Of a stretch of DNA of 58,420 nt, positions 6,756-15,263 are shown one piece after another. Numbering within the stretch: position 1 is the first letter of the stretch; every line of letters begins with the position of its first letter. The notes below the pieces were generated by a model. It was not told the origin of the DNA. It saw only the letters and a list, made by a program, of their open reading frames with translations, and did no database searches. The DNA is from Thermoanaerobaculum aquaticum (GTDB lineage Bacteria > Acidobacteriota > Thermoanaerobaculia > Thermoanaerobaculales > Thermoanaerobaculaceae): contig NZ_JMFG01000020.1 in NCBI RefSeq assembly GCF_000687145.1, positions 1-58,420 on the forward strand, read 5' to 3'. A program made the translations under genes and the position numbers.

Positions 6756-9512
6756 TCATTGCAGGGCGTATCCGAAGCTCACGCTTACGGTCCGCCCGGT
6801 TTTGGCTTGCCTTTGCAGGCGGGGGCCTTGCATGTACTTTTCGCGGTTATCGGTGAGGTTGGAAGCGGACAGGCTCACCTCCAGTCCCGGCGCAAGGAAG
6901 CGCAGTTGCTGGCGCAGGAAAAGGTCCCAGGTTCCGTTTTCCTCTTCGTAAATGTCAGGAAGACCGTAAGCCCCTACTTCCGAGACGCGACGGCCGGTGA
7001 AGTTGTAAAGCACCCGGACGAGGCTTTCCCAGCGCGGGTAGTAGTACTCCAGGATGCCGTTGAGCACGTGCCGGGCTTGGCCCTGCAGGGGGCGGCTGGT
7101 GCTGGTGACCACCGAAAGGGCCCGCCGCGGCACGGTTACCTGGGAGTCCACGAAGGCGTAGTTGAGGTTGAGGGTGAGGTTTTGCAGGGAGGGATGGAAA
7201 GCGGCTAAGGAGCGGCGGTACTCCAGCTCCAGGCCTTTGAGGTCGGCGCTTTTGGCGTTGGTCCAGGAGCTCCTCAGCTCGGTGGTGGGCTGCACGATGC
7301 GCTCGATGGGGTCGGTGATGCGCTTGAAAAACACCGAGGCCGCCATGACCTCCCCGGGATTGGGGAAGGTTTCCCAGCGCAGCTCCAGGGCGTCCAACAC
7401 GCTGCGGCGGAGGTGGGGGTTGCCCACCACTGAACGGCCACCGGTGATTTCCACGAAGGCAAAGGGGGAGAGCTCGCGAAACTCCGGGCGGTTCACCGTG
7501 CGGCTGGCCGCCAGCCGCAGGATGGTGCGGGTGGAGAGGGTGTAGGTGAGGTTGAGGGCGGGGAGCCAGTCGCGGTTGGAGAGGCGAGCAACCTCGGGGT
7601 TGCGGGTGTCAAAGGGGTTCACCGTCACCACCTCGAGCTGGGAGTCCTCCAGCCGCAAGCCCAAAAGGGCCCGCACCGGACCCCAGGTGATGTCACCCTG
7701 GGCGAAAAAAGCCGTGAGGTCATGGGTGCCGCTGTAGCCGTCGTTGACCCCGGTCACCTCCCGCAGCTCAAACCCGTCGGGGCGGATGTTGTCCCGTTGA
7801 AACAGCTGGTCCGGGGGTAAGGAGAGGTCGAACTGGATGGGGTTGGTGGCCACAAACTTGAAGCGCCGGGCTAAGAACTCCCGGTCCCTCTGGGTGATTC
7901 CGGCGCCCACCTTCAGCGACCCGTACACGCTTGGACCCATTTCAAAAAAGCTGGTAGCGGAAAGCGATCCGTCCCAAAGCTGGTCTTGCAGGCGGTGGAA
8001 CTCGATCTTGCCCACCTCCGGGAAGCCCACCAGCAGGCGAAACACCCCGTCGGCACCCAGGCCGTAAATGTTTTCCCGCAAATCCCCGAGGTTACGGGCC
8101 TTGCCGTAGGAGGCCCGCCACTCCAGGGAGAAGCCGCGGCCCAAGCCGGAAAAGAAGTGCTCACCGGTGAGCTGGTGGGTGGTGAGGTCCTCCTTGGTGT
8201 AGCGGGCTCGCAGGTCGCGGATGTAGTTGCCGGAGTTGCTGCTGTAGCCTTCCTGCACCCGATCGGAAGCCCGGGCGTTGCGGGAAAGCATGGAGGTGGC
8301 CCGCACGCTGTGCTGGGGCGAGATCTTCCAGGCCAGGGACCCGAACAACCCCCACCGCACGTTTTCTCCGTAGGTCACCAGGTTGTAGTCGTTGATGGGG
8401 ACCATTTGGCCGCTGTCCAAGCCGTAAAAGGTTTGCGTTTCCTCGGTGCGGGTGAAGCCGTGGGATTGTGTGGCGGAGAGCACCACACCCAGGGAGCCGA
8501 AGGAACGGCCGTAGGAAAGGGCAAAGGAGCGGTTGGCAGGAGATGAGGACGTGGGTTTACCGGTCCAGTTGCCGCTCAAGCTGCGCCCGAGGTTCTGGAG
8601 CTGTTCGGGGGTCAATCCCTGGGGGTTGAAGCGGGTGGCCCGGGTGATGAAGGAGGAGGGGAAGCCCGCCGGTAGCCACTGGCCTCCGGAGCCGTCAAAG
8701 GCGAGCCCCCCGGCGTAGCGGGAAAAGCTGTGCCCGGCCACCTGGGAGTTCTCTCCGGAACCCACCCGCACGGTCATTACCGTTCCCTCCGGCCAGGGGG
8801 AGGTGTTGAGCTGCACCAGGCCACCCCCAAATGAACCGGGGAGGTCGGGGGCGTAGGACTTCACCACCGTTACCTGGTCCAACAGCTTGGTGGGGAAAAG
8901 GTCGAGAGGGATCACGCGCTTTTCGGTTTCGGTGGAGGGGAGCTCCGAGCCGTTGAGCAGCACCGCAGCGTAGCGCTCCCCCAAACCCCGCACGTACACG
9001 TAGCGGTTGCCCACCGTGGAAACCCCGGTGACCCGCTGCATGGCAGCCGCAGCGTCACCATCGGGGGACTTGGCCATATCCTCCTTGGCCAGCGCTTCGG
9101 AAACCACCGGTCTCGTGCGTCTTTCCTCCAGCACCTGGACGGTGCCCGAAGTTGGTTTTTCGGCTTTCACCTCCACTTGCTCGGAAAACTGGGTTGGCGC
9201 CAAGGTCACCTCCACCTCTTGCTTGCCGGTTTCTTTAAGCTCCACGGGCGTGGTGACCTCGCCAAAGCCATCGAGGCTGGCCCGGAGCTGGTAAGCGCCG
9301 GCGGCCACCGAGGTGAAGGCGAACGCTCCGTTGGCGTCGGCCCAGGTGGTTTGCACCGGCTCTCCCTGCTGGATCAGGGCCACGGTGGCTCCGGGAAGCG
9401 GCTGCCCTTGGGCATCCAGTACCTTCCCCGAAAGCTCGGCGCCGGTGGCGGCACCTCCCAGTGGCCCTATGCTTAACGCAAAAAGCAGCATGACCACTTG
9501 TCTCAACTGCAT
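6756..9512 (-). CDS. TonB-dependent outer-membrane receptor with N-terminal carboxypeptidase-regulatory-like domain
   Basis: The 918-residue product has a signal peptide ending near ATGAEL. A carboxypeptidase-regulatory-like beta domain follows (GKVLDAQGQPLPGATVALIQ, about residues 28-110). The plug domain covers about residues 125-250: VTGVSTVGNRYVYVRGLGER, LLNGSELPSTETEK and DLPGSFGGGLVQLNTS. The rest is a long beta-barrel, with segments typical of late barrel strands such as NLTYTLSTRTILRLAASRTV, FRELSPFAF and LEVSLSASNLTDNREKYM. The last residues are FGYALQ rather than a terminal aromatic. This architecture is common in Acidobacteriota and Bacteroidota transporters importing siderophores, glycans or other large ligands with TonB-ExbBD energy. 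No TonB box was identified. It heads the operon with the beta-helix and CHRD proteins. Confidence 0.87.
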   Translation of the reverse strand: MQLRQVVMLLFALSIGPLGGAATGAELSGKVLDAQGQPLPGATVALIQQGEPVQTTWADANGAFAFTSVAAGAYQLRASLDGFGEVTTPVELKETGKQEVEVTLAPTQFSEQVEVKAEKPTSGTVQVLEERRTRPVVSEALAKEDMAKSPDGDAAAAMQRVTGVSTVGNRYVYVRGLGERYAAVLLNGSELPSTETEKRVIPLDLFPTKLLDQVTVVKSYAPDLPGSFGGGLVQLNTSPWPEGTVMTVRVGSGENSQVAGHSFSRYAGGLAFDGSGGQWLPAGFPSSFITRATRFNPQGLTPEQLQNLGRSLSGNWTGKPTSSSPANRSFALSYGRSFGSLGVVLSATQSHGFTRTEETQTFYGLDSGQMVPINDYNLVTYGENVRWGLFGSLAWKISPQHSVRATSMLSRNARASDRVQEGYSSNSGNYIRDLRARYTKEDLTTHQLTGEHFFSGLGRGFSLEWRASYGKARNLGDLRENIYGLGADGVFRLLVGFPEVGKIEFHRLQDQLWDGSLSATSFFEMGPSVYGSLKVGAGITQRDREFLARRFKFVATNPIQFDLSLPPDQLFQRDNIRPDGFELREVTGVNDGYSGTHDLTAFFAQGDITWGPVRALLGLRLEDSQLEVVTVNPFDTRNPEVARLSNRDWLPALNLTYTLSTRTILRLAASRTVNRPEFRELSPFAFVEITGGRSVVGNPHLRRSVLDALELRWETFPNPGEVMAASVFFKRITDPIERIVQPTTELRSSWTNAKSADLKGLELEYRRSLAAFHPSLQNLTLNLNYAFVDSQVTVPRRALSVVTSTSRPLQGQARHVLNGILEYYYPRWESLVRVLYNFTGRRVSEVGAYGLPDIYEEENGTWDLFLRQQLRFLAPGLEVSLSASNLTDNREKYMQGPRLQRQAKTGRTVSVSFGYALQ

Positions 9513-9590
9513 CTTTTCCTCCCCGCGGCATGTGCCGCACAGCGATGGTGGGAGTGCGGTGTGAGGAGTTGGGAAAGGCCAGGTGAAGGT

Positions 9591-9618
9591 TTGGTGAAGG
9601 GGTGGGGTCGGTTATACT
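9591..9618 (+). promoter_or_regulatory. Candidate promoter for the rhomboid gene
   Basis: TTGGTG (9591-9596) and TATACT (9613-9618) are spaced by 16 bp. The ATG of the rhomboid gene is only 9 bases beyond the -10 box and has no ribosome site, so the transcript may be leaderless or nearly so. This is prediction by consensus only. Confidence 0.5.
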
Positions 9619-9627
9619 GCCGGCGCT

Positions 9628-10338
9628 ATGTTTCCGCTCCGTGACTCGATTCCCTCAGCAAGACCCCCCGTCATCAACGTCATCATCATCGTGGCCTGCG
9701 TGGTGGCTTTTTTTTACGAGCTGCTGCTGGGTCGCTACCTGGAGCCGTTTTTGCGGGCTTACGCCTTCGTCCCCTTGCGCTTCTTTCACCCCGATCTTTT
9801 CGATGTGGGTGTGTCGTTTAACCTCTGGACCATGGTGTTTTCCATGTTCCTGCACGGGGGATGGCTGCACCTTATTGGCAACATGTGGTTTTTGTGGGTT
9901 TTTGGTGACAACGTGGAGGATGCACTGGGTCACGGGCGGTTCTTGGTTTTTTACCTTTTCTGTGGGGCGGCCGCGGCGTTAGCTCAGGCGGTTGTTGATC
10001 CGCTTTCCAAAGTCCCCATGATTGGGGCTTCCGGGGCCATTGCCGGGGTTCTAGGGGCGTACTTCGTCTGGTTCCCCTGGTCGCGGATCAAGACGCTGGT
10101 TTTCCTGGGCTTTTTTATGACGATGGCCGAGCTGCCAGCGCCGGTTTTTCTGGTGCTCTGGTTTGTAATTCAGTTTTTTTCCGGTACGCTTTCCCTGGCC
10201 GCAGCCGGTGGAGCTGCCGGTGGCGTGGCGTGGTTTGCCCACATCGGCGGTTTTGTGGCTGGGGCTTTTGTGGCGTGGTGGCTGCGGAAAAGCGGTCGGG
10301 TACGCCCGGCCCCGAGGTACTTCGCTTTTTGGGAGTAA
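9628..10338 (+). CDS. Rhomboid-family intramembrane serine protease
   Basis: This 236-residue integral membrane protein has six or more hydrophobic segments. The rhomboid signatures are all present: HGGWLHLIGNMWFLWVFG in helix 2, GASGAIAGVLGAY carrying the catalytic serine (GxSG), and HIGGFVAGAF carrying the catalytic histidine. Rhomboids cleave transmembrane substrates within the inner membrane. The ATG at 9628 is kept because the N-terminus MFPLRDSIPS.RPPVINVIII is typical of this bacterial subfamily. The next gene follows 3 bases after the stop. That coupling with a sugar-aminotransferase-like gene has no obvious functional meaning. The natural substrate is not predictable. Confidence 0.9.
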   Translation: MFPLRDSIPSARPPVINVIIIVACVVAFFYELLLGRYLEPFLRAYAFVPLRFFHPDLFDVGVSFNLWTMVFSMFLHGGWLHLIGNMWFLWVFGDNVEDALGHGRFLVFYLFCGAAAALAQAVVDPLSKVPMIGASGAIAGVLGAYFVWFPWSRIKTLVFLGFFMTMAELPAPVFLVLWFVIQFFSGTLSLAAAGGAAGGVAWFAHIGGFVAGAFVAWWLRKSGRVRPAPRYFAFWE

Positions 10339-10341
10339 ATC

Positions 10342-11466
10342 ATGAGCCAAACCCAAATCCCCCTGTTTACCCTTGCTCGTCAATGGCCTACCGTGGAAAA
10401 AGACGTTCGCCAGGCGCTGGAGAGGGTTTTTGCCAGCCAGCAATTCATCCTCGGTCCAGAGGTGGCGGAGTTTGAAAAGGAAATCGCCACGTTTTTGGGT
10501 GTGAAGTTTGCAATTGGGGTTTCTTCCGGCACCGATGCGCTTCTGGCGGCGCTTATGGCTTTGGGTGTGGGCTCGGGAGATGAAGTGATTACCACGCCGT
10601 TTACCTTTTTTGCCACTGCCGGGACGGTGGCGCGCCTGGGGGCCCGCCCGGTTTTCGTGGACATCTCCCCGGTGGATTTCAACCTGGATCCGGAAAAGCT
10701 TCCGGATGCCATTACCCCCCGCACCAAGGCGATCCTGCCGGTGCACCTTTACGGCCAAGCCGCCGATATGGATGCCATCGGAAGCGCTGCTGGTGCAATC
10801 CCCATCGTGGAGGACTGCGCCCAGGCCATCGGCACCACCTACAAGGGTCGGAAGGTGGGCGGTCTGGGGGCGGTGGGCTGCTTTTCCTTTTTCCCCACCA
10901 AGAACCTCGGTGCCTTTGGCGATGGCGGTTTGGTCACCACCAACGACCCCAAGCTTGCTGAGCTTTTGGTGGACCTGCGGGTGCACGGTATGCGGCCCCG
11001 TTACGTGCACCACACGGTGGGGGGCAACTTTCGCCTGGACGCCATGCAGGCCGCGGTGCTGCGCGCCAAGCTGCCGTACCTGGAAAGGTGGAACCAGGCC
11101 AGGCGGGAAAACGCCCAGCGCTACCGCAAGCTTTTCACCGAGGCGGGGCTTACGGAAACCGTCAAGCTCCCGGAGGAGCTTCCCGATCGCGGCCACACCT
11201 ACCACCAGTACGTGGTGCGGGTACCCAAGCGCGACCAGCTGCGGGCGTTTTTGGCCGAACGGGGCATTGGCACCGAGGTGTACTACCCCATTCCGCTGCA
11301 CCTGCAAAAGTGCTTCGCGGGCCTGGGGTACGGGCCGGGCGCTTTTCCCGAAGCCGAAAAGGCAGCGGCGGAGGTTTTGGCTTTGCCCATTTTCCCCGAG
11401 CTCACGGCGCCAGAGCAGGAGCGGGTGGTGGCCGCCATCGCCGAGTTTTTTGCCACCCAGGGCTAA
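10342..11466 (+). CDS. DegT/DnrJ/EryC1/StrS-family PLP aminotransferase
   Basis: This 374-residue protein is the usual length for the family. It shows GVSSGTDALLAALMALG (cofactor-binding start), ITTPFTFFATAG, PVHLYGQAADMDAI, VEDCAQAIG (the Asp contacting the PLP pyridine nitrogen) and FSFFPTKNLGAFGDGG, which contains the Schiff-base lysine. These enzymes transaminate keto-sugars of nucleotide-linked sugars for lipopolysaccharide, glycoprotein or antibiotic sugars. The closest style is the WecE/PglE/FdtB group, but the sugar substrate cannot be assigned. It begins 3 bases after the rhomboid stop and is probably in the same transcript. No other nucleotide-sugar gene is adjacent; a UDP-glucuronate decarboxylase lies 27 kb away. 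Confidence 0.88.
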   Translation: MSQTQIPLFTLARQWPTVEKDVRQALERVFASQQFILGPEVAEFEKEIATFLGVKFAIGVSSGTDALLAALMALGVGSGDEVITTPFTFFATAGTVARLGARPVFVDISPVDFNLDPEKLPDAITPRTKAILPVHLYGQAADMDAIGSAAGAIPIVEDCAQAIGTTYKGRKVGGLGAVGCFSFFPTKNLGAFGDGGLVTTNDPKLAELLVDLRVHGMRPRYVHHTVGGNFRLDAMQAAVLRAKLPYLERWNQARRENAQRYRKLFTEAGLTETVKLPEELPDRGHTYHQYVVRVPKRDQLRAFLAERGIGTEVYYPIPLHLQKCFAGLGYGPGAFPEAEKAAAEVLALPIFPELTAPEQERVVAAIAEFFATQG

Positions 11467-11508
11467 CTCCTATTTCTTTGACGTGGATGTGCGGGCCAGC
11501 GCTCCGCG

Positions 11509-11571
11509 TGTGGGGCCGGCGCTCCTGCGCCGGCAAAGAGAAAAGCGACCTGCGACGGAGCGCAGGTCCCA
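11509..11571 (+). repeat. 63-bp intergenic two-hairpin repeat, copy 1
   Basis: This copy and the one at 11624 match at 59 of 63 positions with no gaps. Each contains two inverted repeats: one of the type GCCGGCG..CGCCGGC and one of the type ACCTGCG-acgga-GCGCAGGT. The stretch between them, AAGAGAAAAGCGA, is conserved. Shorter fragments of the same sequence (GTGGGGCC plus AGCGC or CGCCGCTCC) lie at about 11490-11507 and 11583-11623, so the region is a cluster of related elements. It sits between convergent genes. Confidence 0.85.
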
Positions 11572-11623
11572 CATCTTTTTTCGTGGGGCCAGCGCGAGAG
11601 AAATGTGGGGCCGCCGCTCCACA

Positions 11624-11686
11624 TGTGGGGCCGGCGCGCCTGCGCCGGCTAAGAGAAAAGCGACCCGCGACGGAGCGCGGGTCCCA
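11624..11686 (+). repeat. 63-bp intergenic two-hairpin repeat, copy 2
   Basis: Second copy of the 11509 repeat. Of the four differences, two lie opposite each other in the second hairpin (T to C in the 5' arm and A to G in the 3' arm), so the stem CCTGCG/CGCAGG becomes CCCGCG/CGCGGG and pairing is kept. That is a compensatory change. It resembles REP-type palindromic elements in style; no associated transposase is in the window. Confidence 0.85.
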
Positions 11687-11727
11687 ACTTTAATGCGTGG
11701 AACCCCAATACTGCGGTCAAAAACTCG

Positions 11728-13428
11728 CTACTTTGCCGGCTTTGCTGCTGTCGCCTGCTGCCCGACGAACTGCTGGGCAAACACCTGCGGGGAAAGCGGG
11801 GAGCCGGTGGAGAACTCCACAAACTTCGGCCACGGCAGCGAAGCTCCAGGACCGAAGACCCGCTTTTTGAAAAACTCCCCCACCTTGGGGTTGGCCACGT
11901 AAACCACGTTCGCAGGATCGGCCCCCGGGTAAAGCTCCCTGACGATGGCAGCGTGGAGCTGGGAGGCGTAGAGATCGCCCAGGCAGTAGTTGTGGTAGTA
12001 AACCGGTGCGGAAACGATGTGGATCTTGCTGGCCCAGGCCCCTTTGGGGGCTTCGGCCGGTCGCTTCAGGCCCTGGTACCGCTCCACCAGGGACCACCAA
12101 AGCGCATCCAGGTCCTGATCGGGGTTTTGGTAAAGGGATTTTTCAAAGCGCAGCATGACCTGGCACCAGCGGGAGAAGATCAGCGCCTGCGCCCGCAGCT
12201 TGTCGGTCATGGCTTTTTCGAAGGCCGGCAGCTGATCCTCGCCAATGAGGCCCATGGCCAGGTAAAAGCGGGCATTTTGCGCCAGGCGACCGAAGAGCAT
12301 GGCCACCCCTTCGGTGACGAAGATGTGGGCATCGGCGCGGAGGAAGTAGGGGAGGCTGCGATCCACGTAGTAGCTGTACACGCCGTGCGCCAGCTCGTGC
12401 AGCATGGTGTCCAGCCAGTACTGGTTGGGCTTGACGTTGGCCAGAACCCGCACGTCCCCCTGCCGATCAATGTCGGTGCAAAAAGCGTGGGGGTTTTTGC
12501 CAGGGCGCTCGAAGAGGTCCGAGCGGGCCAGGATCGGCTGCGGGTCCAAGCCTATGCCCTGGTAAAAGCTGGCCACCAGGGCAACCAGGTCCTTGTCCTT
12601 TAAGGGTGCGTCCAAATCGAGATCCGAGAGGTTAGGGGCCTCCTGGAAGAAGCGGTCGGTGTAATCCCAGGGCATGAGCTCTTCCGGCTGGACCCCCAGC
12701 CTTTGCCCTTGCACCTGATCAATGCGCGCTTTAAGTTGCCGGAAGGCCTCGGCGGTGAGCCGGTCCAGCTCGTCAAAGAGGTTGAAAAGCCAAGCTTCGT
12801 CCTGCTCATTGAGGGCCAGCTGCAGGGCAAAGAAGTCCCTGAACCCCAGTTTTTGTGCGGCCTGGTTGCGCAGCTTGACCAGCGCCACCACGTCGGGAGC
12901 AAGCGCCGCCCCCACTTGCTTGGAGGCCAGCCAGTACGCCTTGCGCTCTTCGCGGTTGCGGGAGGAGCGCAGGACCTCCTCAATTTGGTTGTCGGTGACC
13001 TCCTGGCTGTTTACCTTGCCGCGGAAGGTGGCGAACTTTTGCTCGGCAGCGGTGGCCTTGCCAATGATTTGCTTTAAAAGCTCGGGGTCCAGCTGTCGCC
13101 CCAGGTATTTGAGGTAAAGGATTTCCAGCTGGCGGCTCAACTTGGGGTCCTGCACTACCCCTTTGGCCCGCAGCTCCTTGAGGTAGGCGAAGGCTTTGGG
13201 GTCGGTGTAGACGGTTTCCAGCTTGGTTTGCAGCTCCGCCTGCTTGGCATAAGCTTCTTCCTTGCCGGTGGTGGCTGCTTCCCACCACGCTAAGTTGGCC
13301 TCCCGCTCCAGCGGGGCCACGGTCTTTTCATGCTGGCTTAAAAACTCCGAAAAACCCTGGGTCGTCAATGGGTACATCAGCTTTTCCCCTCCTTGTGCGA
13401 AGAGCAAGCTCAAAGCCAAGACCAGCAT
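11728..13428 (-). CDS. Secreted M2/M3-like zinc metallopeptidase (HExxH)
   Basis: This 566-residue protein has a short signal-like N-terminus (MLVLALSLLFAQGG). The zinc motif HELAHG has H344, E345 and H348, with a downstream glutamate in FVTEGVAMLFGRL as the likely third ligand; this is a gluzincin arrangement. The helical N-terminal half, the spacing, and segments such as YYVDRSLPYFLRADAHIF resemble peptidyl-dipeptidase A (M2) and oligoendopeptidase F-like (M3) enzymes, which trim peptides in the periplasm. I favour M2-like. The ATG at 13428 has GGGAGG six bases upstream. It is convergent with the repeat cluster and divergent from the M16 pair. The C-terminal tail (QQATAAKPAK) is low complexity. 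Confidence 0.75.
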   Translation of the reverse strand: MLVLALSLLFAQGGEKLMYPLTTQGFSEFLSQHEKTVAPLEREANLAWWEAATTGKEEAYAKQAELQTKLETVYTDPKAFAYLKELRAKGVVQDPKLSRQLEILYLKYLGRQLDPELLKQIIGKATAAEQKFATFRGKVNSQEVTDNQIEEVLRSSRNREERKAYWLASKQVGAALAPDVVALVKLRNQAAQKLGFRDFFALQLALNEQDEAWLFNLFDELDRLTAEAFRQLKARIDQVQGQRLGVQPEELMPWDYTDRFFQEAPNLSDLDLDAPLKDKDLVALVASFYQGIGLDPQPILARSDLFERPGKNPHAFCTDIDRQGDVRVLANVKPNQYWLDTMLHELAHGVYSYYVDRSLPYFLRADAHIFVTEGVAMLFGRLAQNARFYLAMGLIGEDQLPAFEKAMTDKLRAQALIFSRWCQVMLRFEKSLYQNPDQDLDALWWSLVERYQGLKRPAEAPKGAWASKIHIVSAPVYYHNYCLGDLYASQLHAAIVRELYPGADPANVVYVANPKVGEFFKKRVFGPGASLPWPKFVEFSTGSPLSPQVFAQQFVGQQATAAKPAK

Positions 13429-13516
13429 AGGCGCCTCCCGGCCGGCGAGTATAGCCCAACAGGGCCGCTTATAATGGCCCCTTGATGGTGGATCCTATTT
13501 CGGGAAGGAGCCTTTT

Positions 13517-15262
13517 ATGAGCAAGCGAGCTGGGCTGTTGCTGGTTTTAATTTTGCTGCCGCTTCTGGCATGGGCGCAAAAGGTGGAGGTGCGGGAGGAG
13601 GTGCTGCCCAACGGCATGAAGCTTTTGATGGTGGAGCGCCACGATTCCCCTACCGTGGCCTGCGGGTGGGTAGCGAAGGTGGGCTCGGTGAACGAGTCCC
13701 CTGGCATCACCGGCATTTCCCACCTTTTCGAGCACATGATGTTTAAGGGGACAAAGACCATTGGCACCAAGGATTACGAAAAGGACCGGGAAATCCTGGC
13801 GCGCCAAGATGCGGTTCGTGCGGAAATGGAGAAGGAATACTCTCTGCTGCGGGAAAAGCTGCGGAAAGGGGAAATTTCCGGCTCCATTTACGATCCGGAA
13901 AACGCCACGCCCCGTTTGAAGGAGCTTAAGGCCGAGCTGGAAAAGCTCTACGCCCAGGAAAAAGAAAACATCGTGAAGGACGAGCTGGACCAAGTTTACA
14001 CGCGGGAGGGGGCCTCGGGGCTCAACGCCTTCACCACCGAGGACCAAACGGTGTACTTCGTGACGGTTCCCGCCAACAAGCTGGAGCTGTGGTTCTGGTT
14101 GGAGTCCGACCGCTTGGCCAACCCGGTCTTTCGGGAGTTTTACTCGGAACGGGATGTGGTGCGGGAGGAACGGCGTCTGCGGGTGGAGTCCACACCCCTG
14201 GGCAAGTTCGAGGAGCAGTTTGACGCTATGTTCTGGCAATCCACCCCGTACCACCACCCGGTCATAGGTTGGCCGGCAGACGTGGAGTCCATTAGCCGCA
14301 AGCAAGCTGAAGCTTACTTCGGAACCTACTACGCCCCCAACAACATCACGGCGGTGCTGGTGGGCGATTTCGACCCGGAAAAGGCTTTGGCTTTGGCACG
14401 CACGTACTTTGGCCGTATCCCCCGGGGGCCGCAGGAGCCGCCGGAGGTGATTTCCGAGGAAATCCCGCAGCTGGCGGAAAAGCGCTTCCTGGCCGAAGCC
14501 GATACCAACCCCGAAGTGCAAATTCGCTTTCACGCCGTGCCCTTTGGCCACAAGGACATGTACGCCTTGCAGCTGGCGGCCGACCTGTTAAACCGGCGCA
14601 CCGGCCGGCTTTACAAGAGCCTGGTGGAAGACAGGAAGGTGGCCGTGGGTGAGCCCTACGCCCAGTTCCGTCCCATGAAGTACGCGGGCTTTTTCGAAGT
14701 TGGGGCGGAGGTCAAAGAGGGTGTGGAGCCCGCGGCGGTGGAGGCAGCGCTTTTGGCGGAGCTGGATCGGCTGGCCAAAGAACCGGTGGGGGAGAGCGAG
14801 CTGCAAAAGGTGAAAAACCAGCAGCTGGCCAACTCGTTCCGGCGCTTGCAAACCAACTTCTTCTTGATGCTGCAGCTGGCCCTTTACGATTCCTTTGGGA
14901 ACTGGCGCTTCATCAACGAGGCTCCCGCCAAGGTGCAGGCGGTGACCGCACAGGACATCCAAACCGTGGCGGCCCGTATCTTCACCAAGGAAAACCGCAA
15001 CGTGGCCATTTACACCCGAAAAGCCGGCACAGCTGAGGATCCTGAGTTGGCAGCTTTGCCCTCCGAGCTGAAAGGCATGGTGAAGCAGCAGCTGGCTCAA
15101 ATCGAAAAGATGAAGGATGCGGAAAAGCTGGGGATGGCCATTGCGCAAATGCAGCAAATGGCCGCCAAGGTACCTCCGCAAATGAAGCCGGCCTTTGATT
15201 TTCTGCTCAAGAAAATGGAGCAGCGCTTAGCCCAACTGCAAGGGGAAGGGAAGGAGGAGTGA
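13517..15262 (+). CDS. M16 family zinc peptidase, catalytic member
   Basis: This 581-residue protein has a signal peptide (MSKRAGLLLVLILLPLLAWAQ). The inverted zinc motif HLFEH has H69, E72 and H73 within GISHLFEHMMFKGTKT, and GLNAFTTEDQTVYF is another family segment. The family's third ligand is probably the glutamate in SDRLANPVFREFYSERDVVREE. An insertion of about 50 mostly charged residues (about 95-145) between the zinc motif and GASGLNAF is longer than in compact M16B enzymes. GGAAGGAG precedes the ATG, and TATAAT at 13470-13475 is a possible -10 box. The next gene, one base after the stop, encodes an M16 partner without HxxEH. Such pairs form heterodimeric periplasmic peptidases (M16B style). 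Confidence 0.88.
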   Translation: MSKRAGLLLVLILLPLLAWAQKVEVREEVLPNGMKLLMVERHDSPTVACGWVAKVGSVNESPGITGISHLFEHMMFKGTKTIGTKDYEKDREILARQDAVRAEMEKEYSLLREKLRKGEISGSIYDPENATPRLKELKAELEKLYAQEKENIVKDELDQVYTREGASGLNAFTTEDQTVYFVTVPANKLELWFWLESDRLANPVFREFYSERDVVREERRLRVESTPLGKFEEQFDAMFWQSTPYHHPVIGWPADVESISRKQAEAYFGTYYAPNNITAVLVGDFDPEKALALARTYFGRIPRGPQEPPEVISEEIPQLAEKRFLAEADTNPEVQIRFHAVPFGHKDMYALQLAADLLNRRTGRLYKSLVEDRKVAVGEPYAQFRPMKYAGFFEVGAEVKEGVEPAAVEAALLAELDRLAKEPVGESELQKVKNQQLANSFRRLQTNFFLMLQLALYDSFGNWRFINEAPAKVQAVTAQDIQTVAARIFTKENRNVAIYTRKAGTAEDPELAALPSELKGMVKQQLAQIEKMKDAEKLGMAIAQMQQMAAKVPPQMKPAFDFLLKKMEQRLAQLQGEGKEE

Positions 15263-15263
15263 C

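Noticed and set aside
10051-11307. 418-codon minus-strand frame opposite the rhomboid and aminotransferase genes
   Set aside because: The opposite strand carries two clear families with intact motifs; this translation is His/Gly/Lys-rich without signature.
11488-11690. CRISPR array
   Set aside because: Only two full repeat copies, no regular unique spacers, each repeat carries two palindromes, and no cas gene is in the window.
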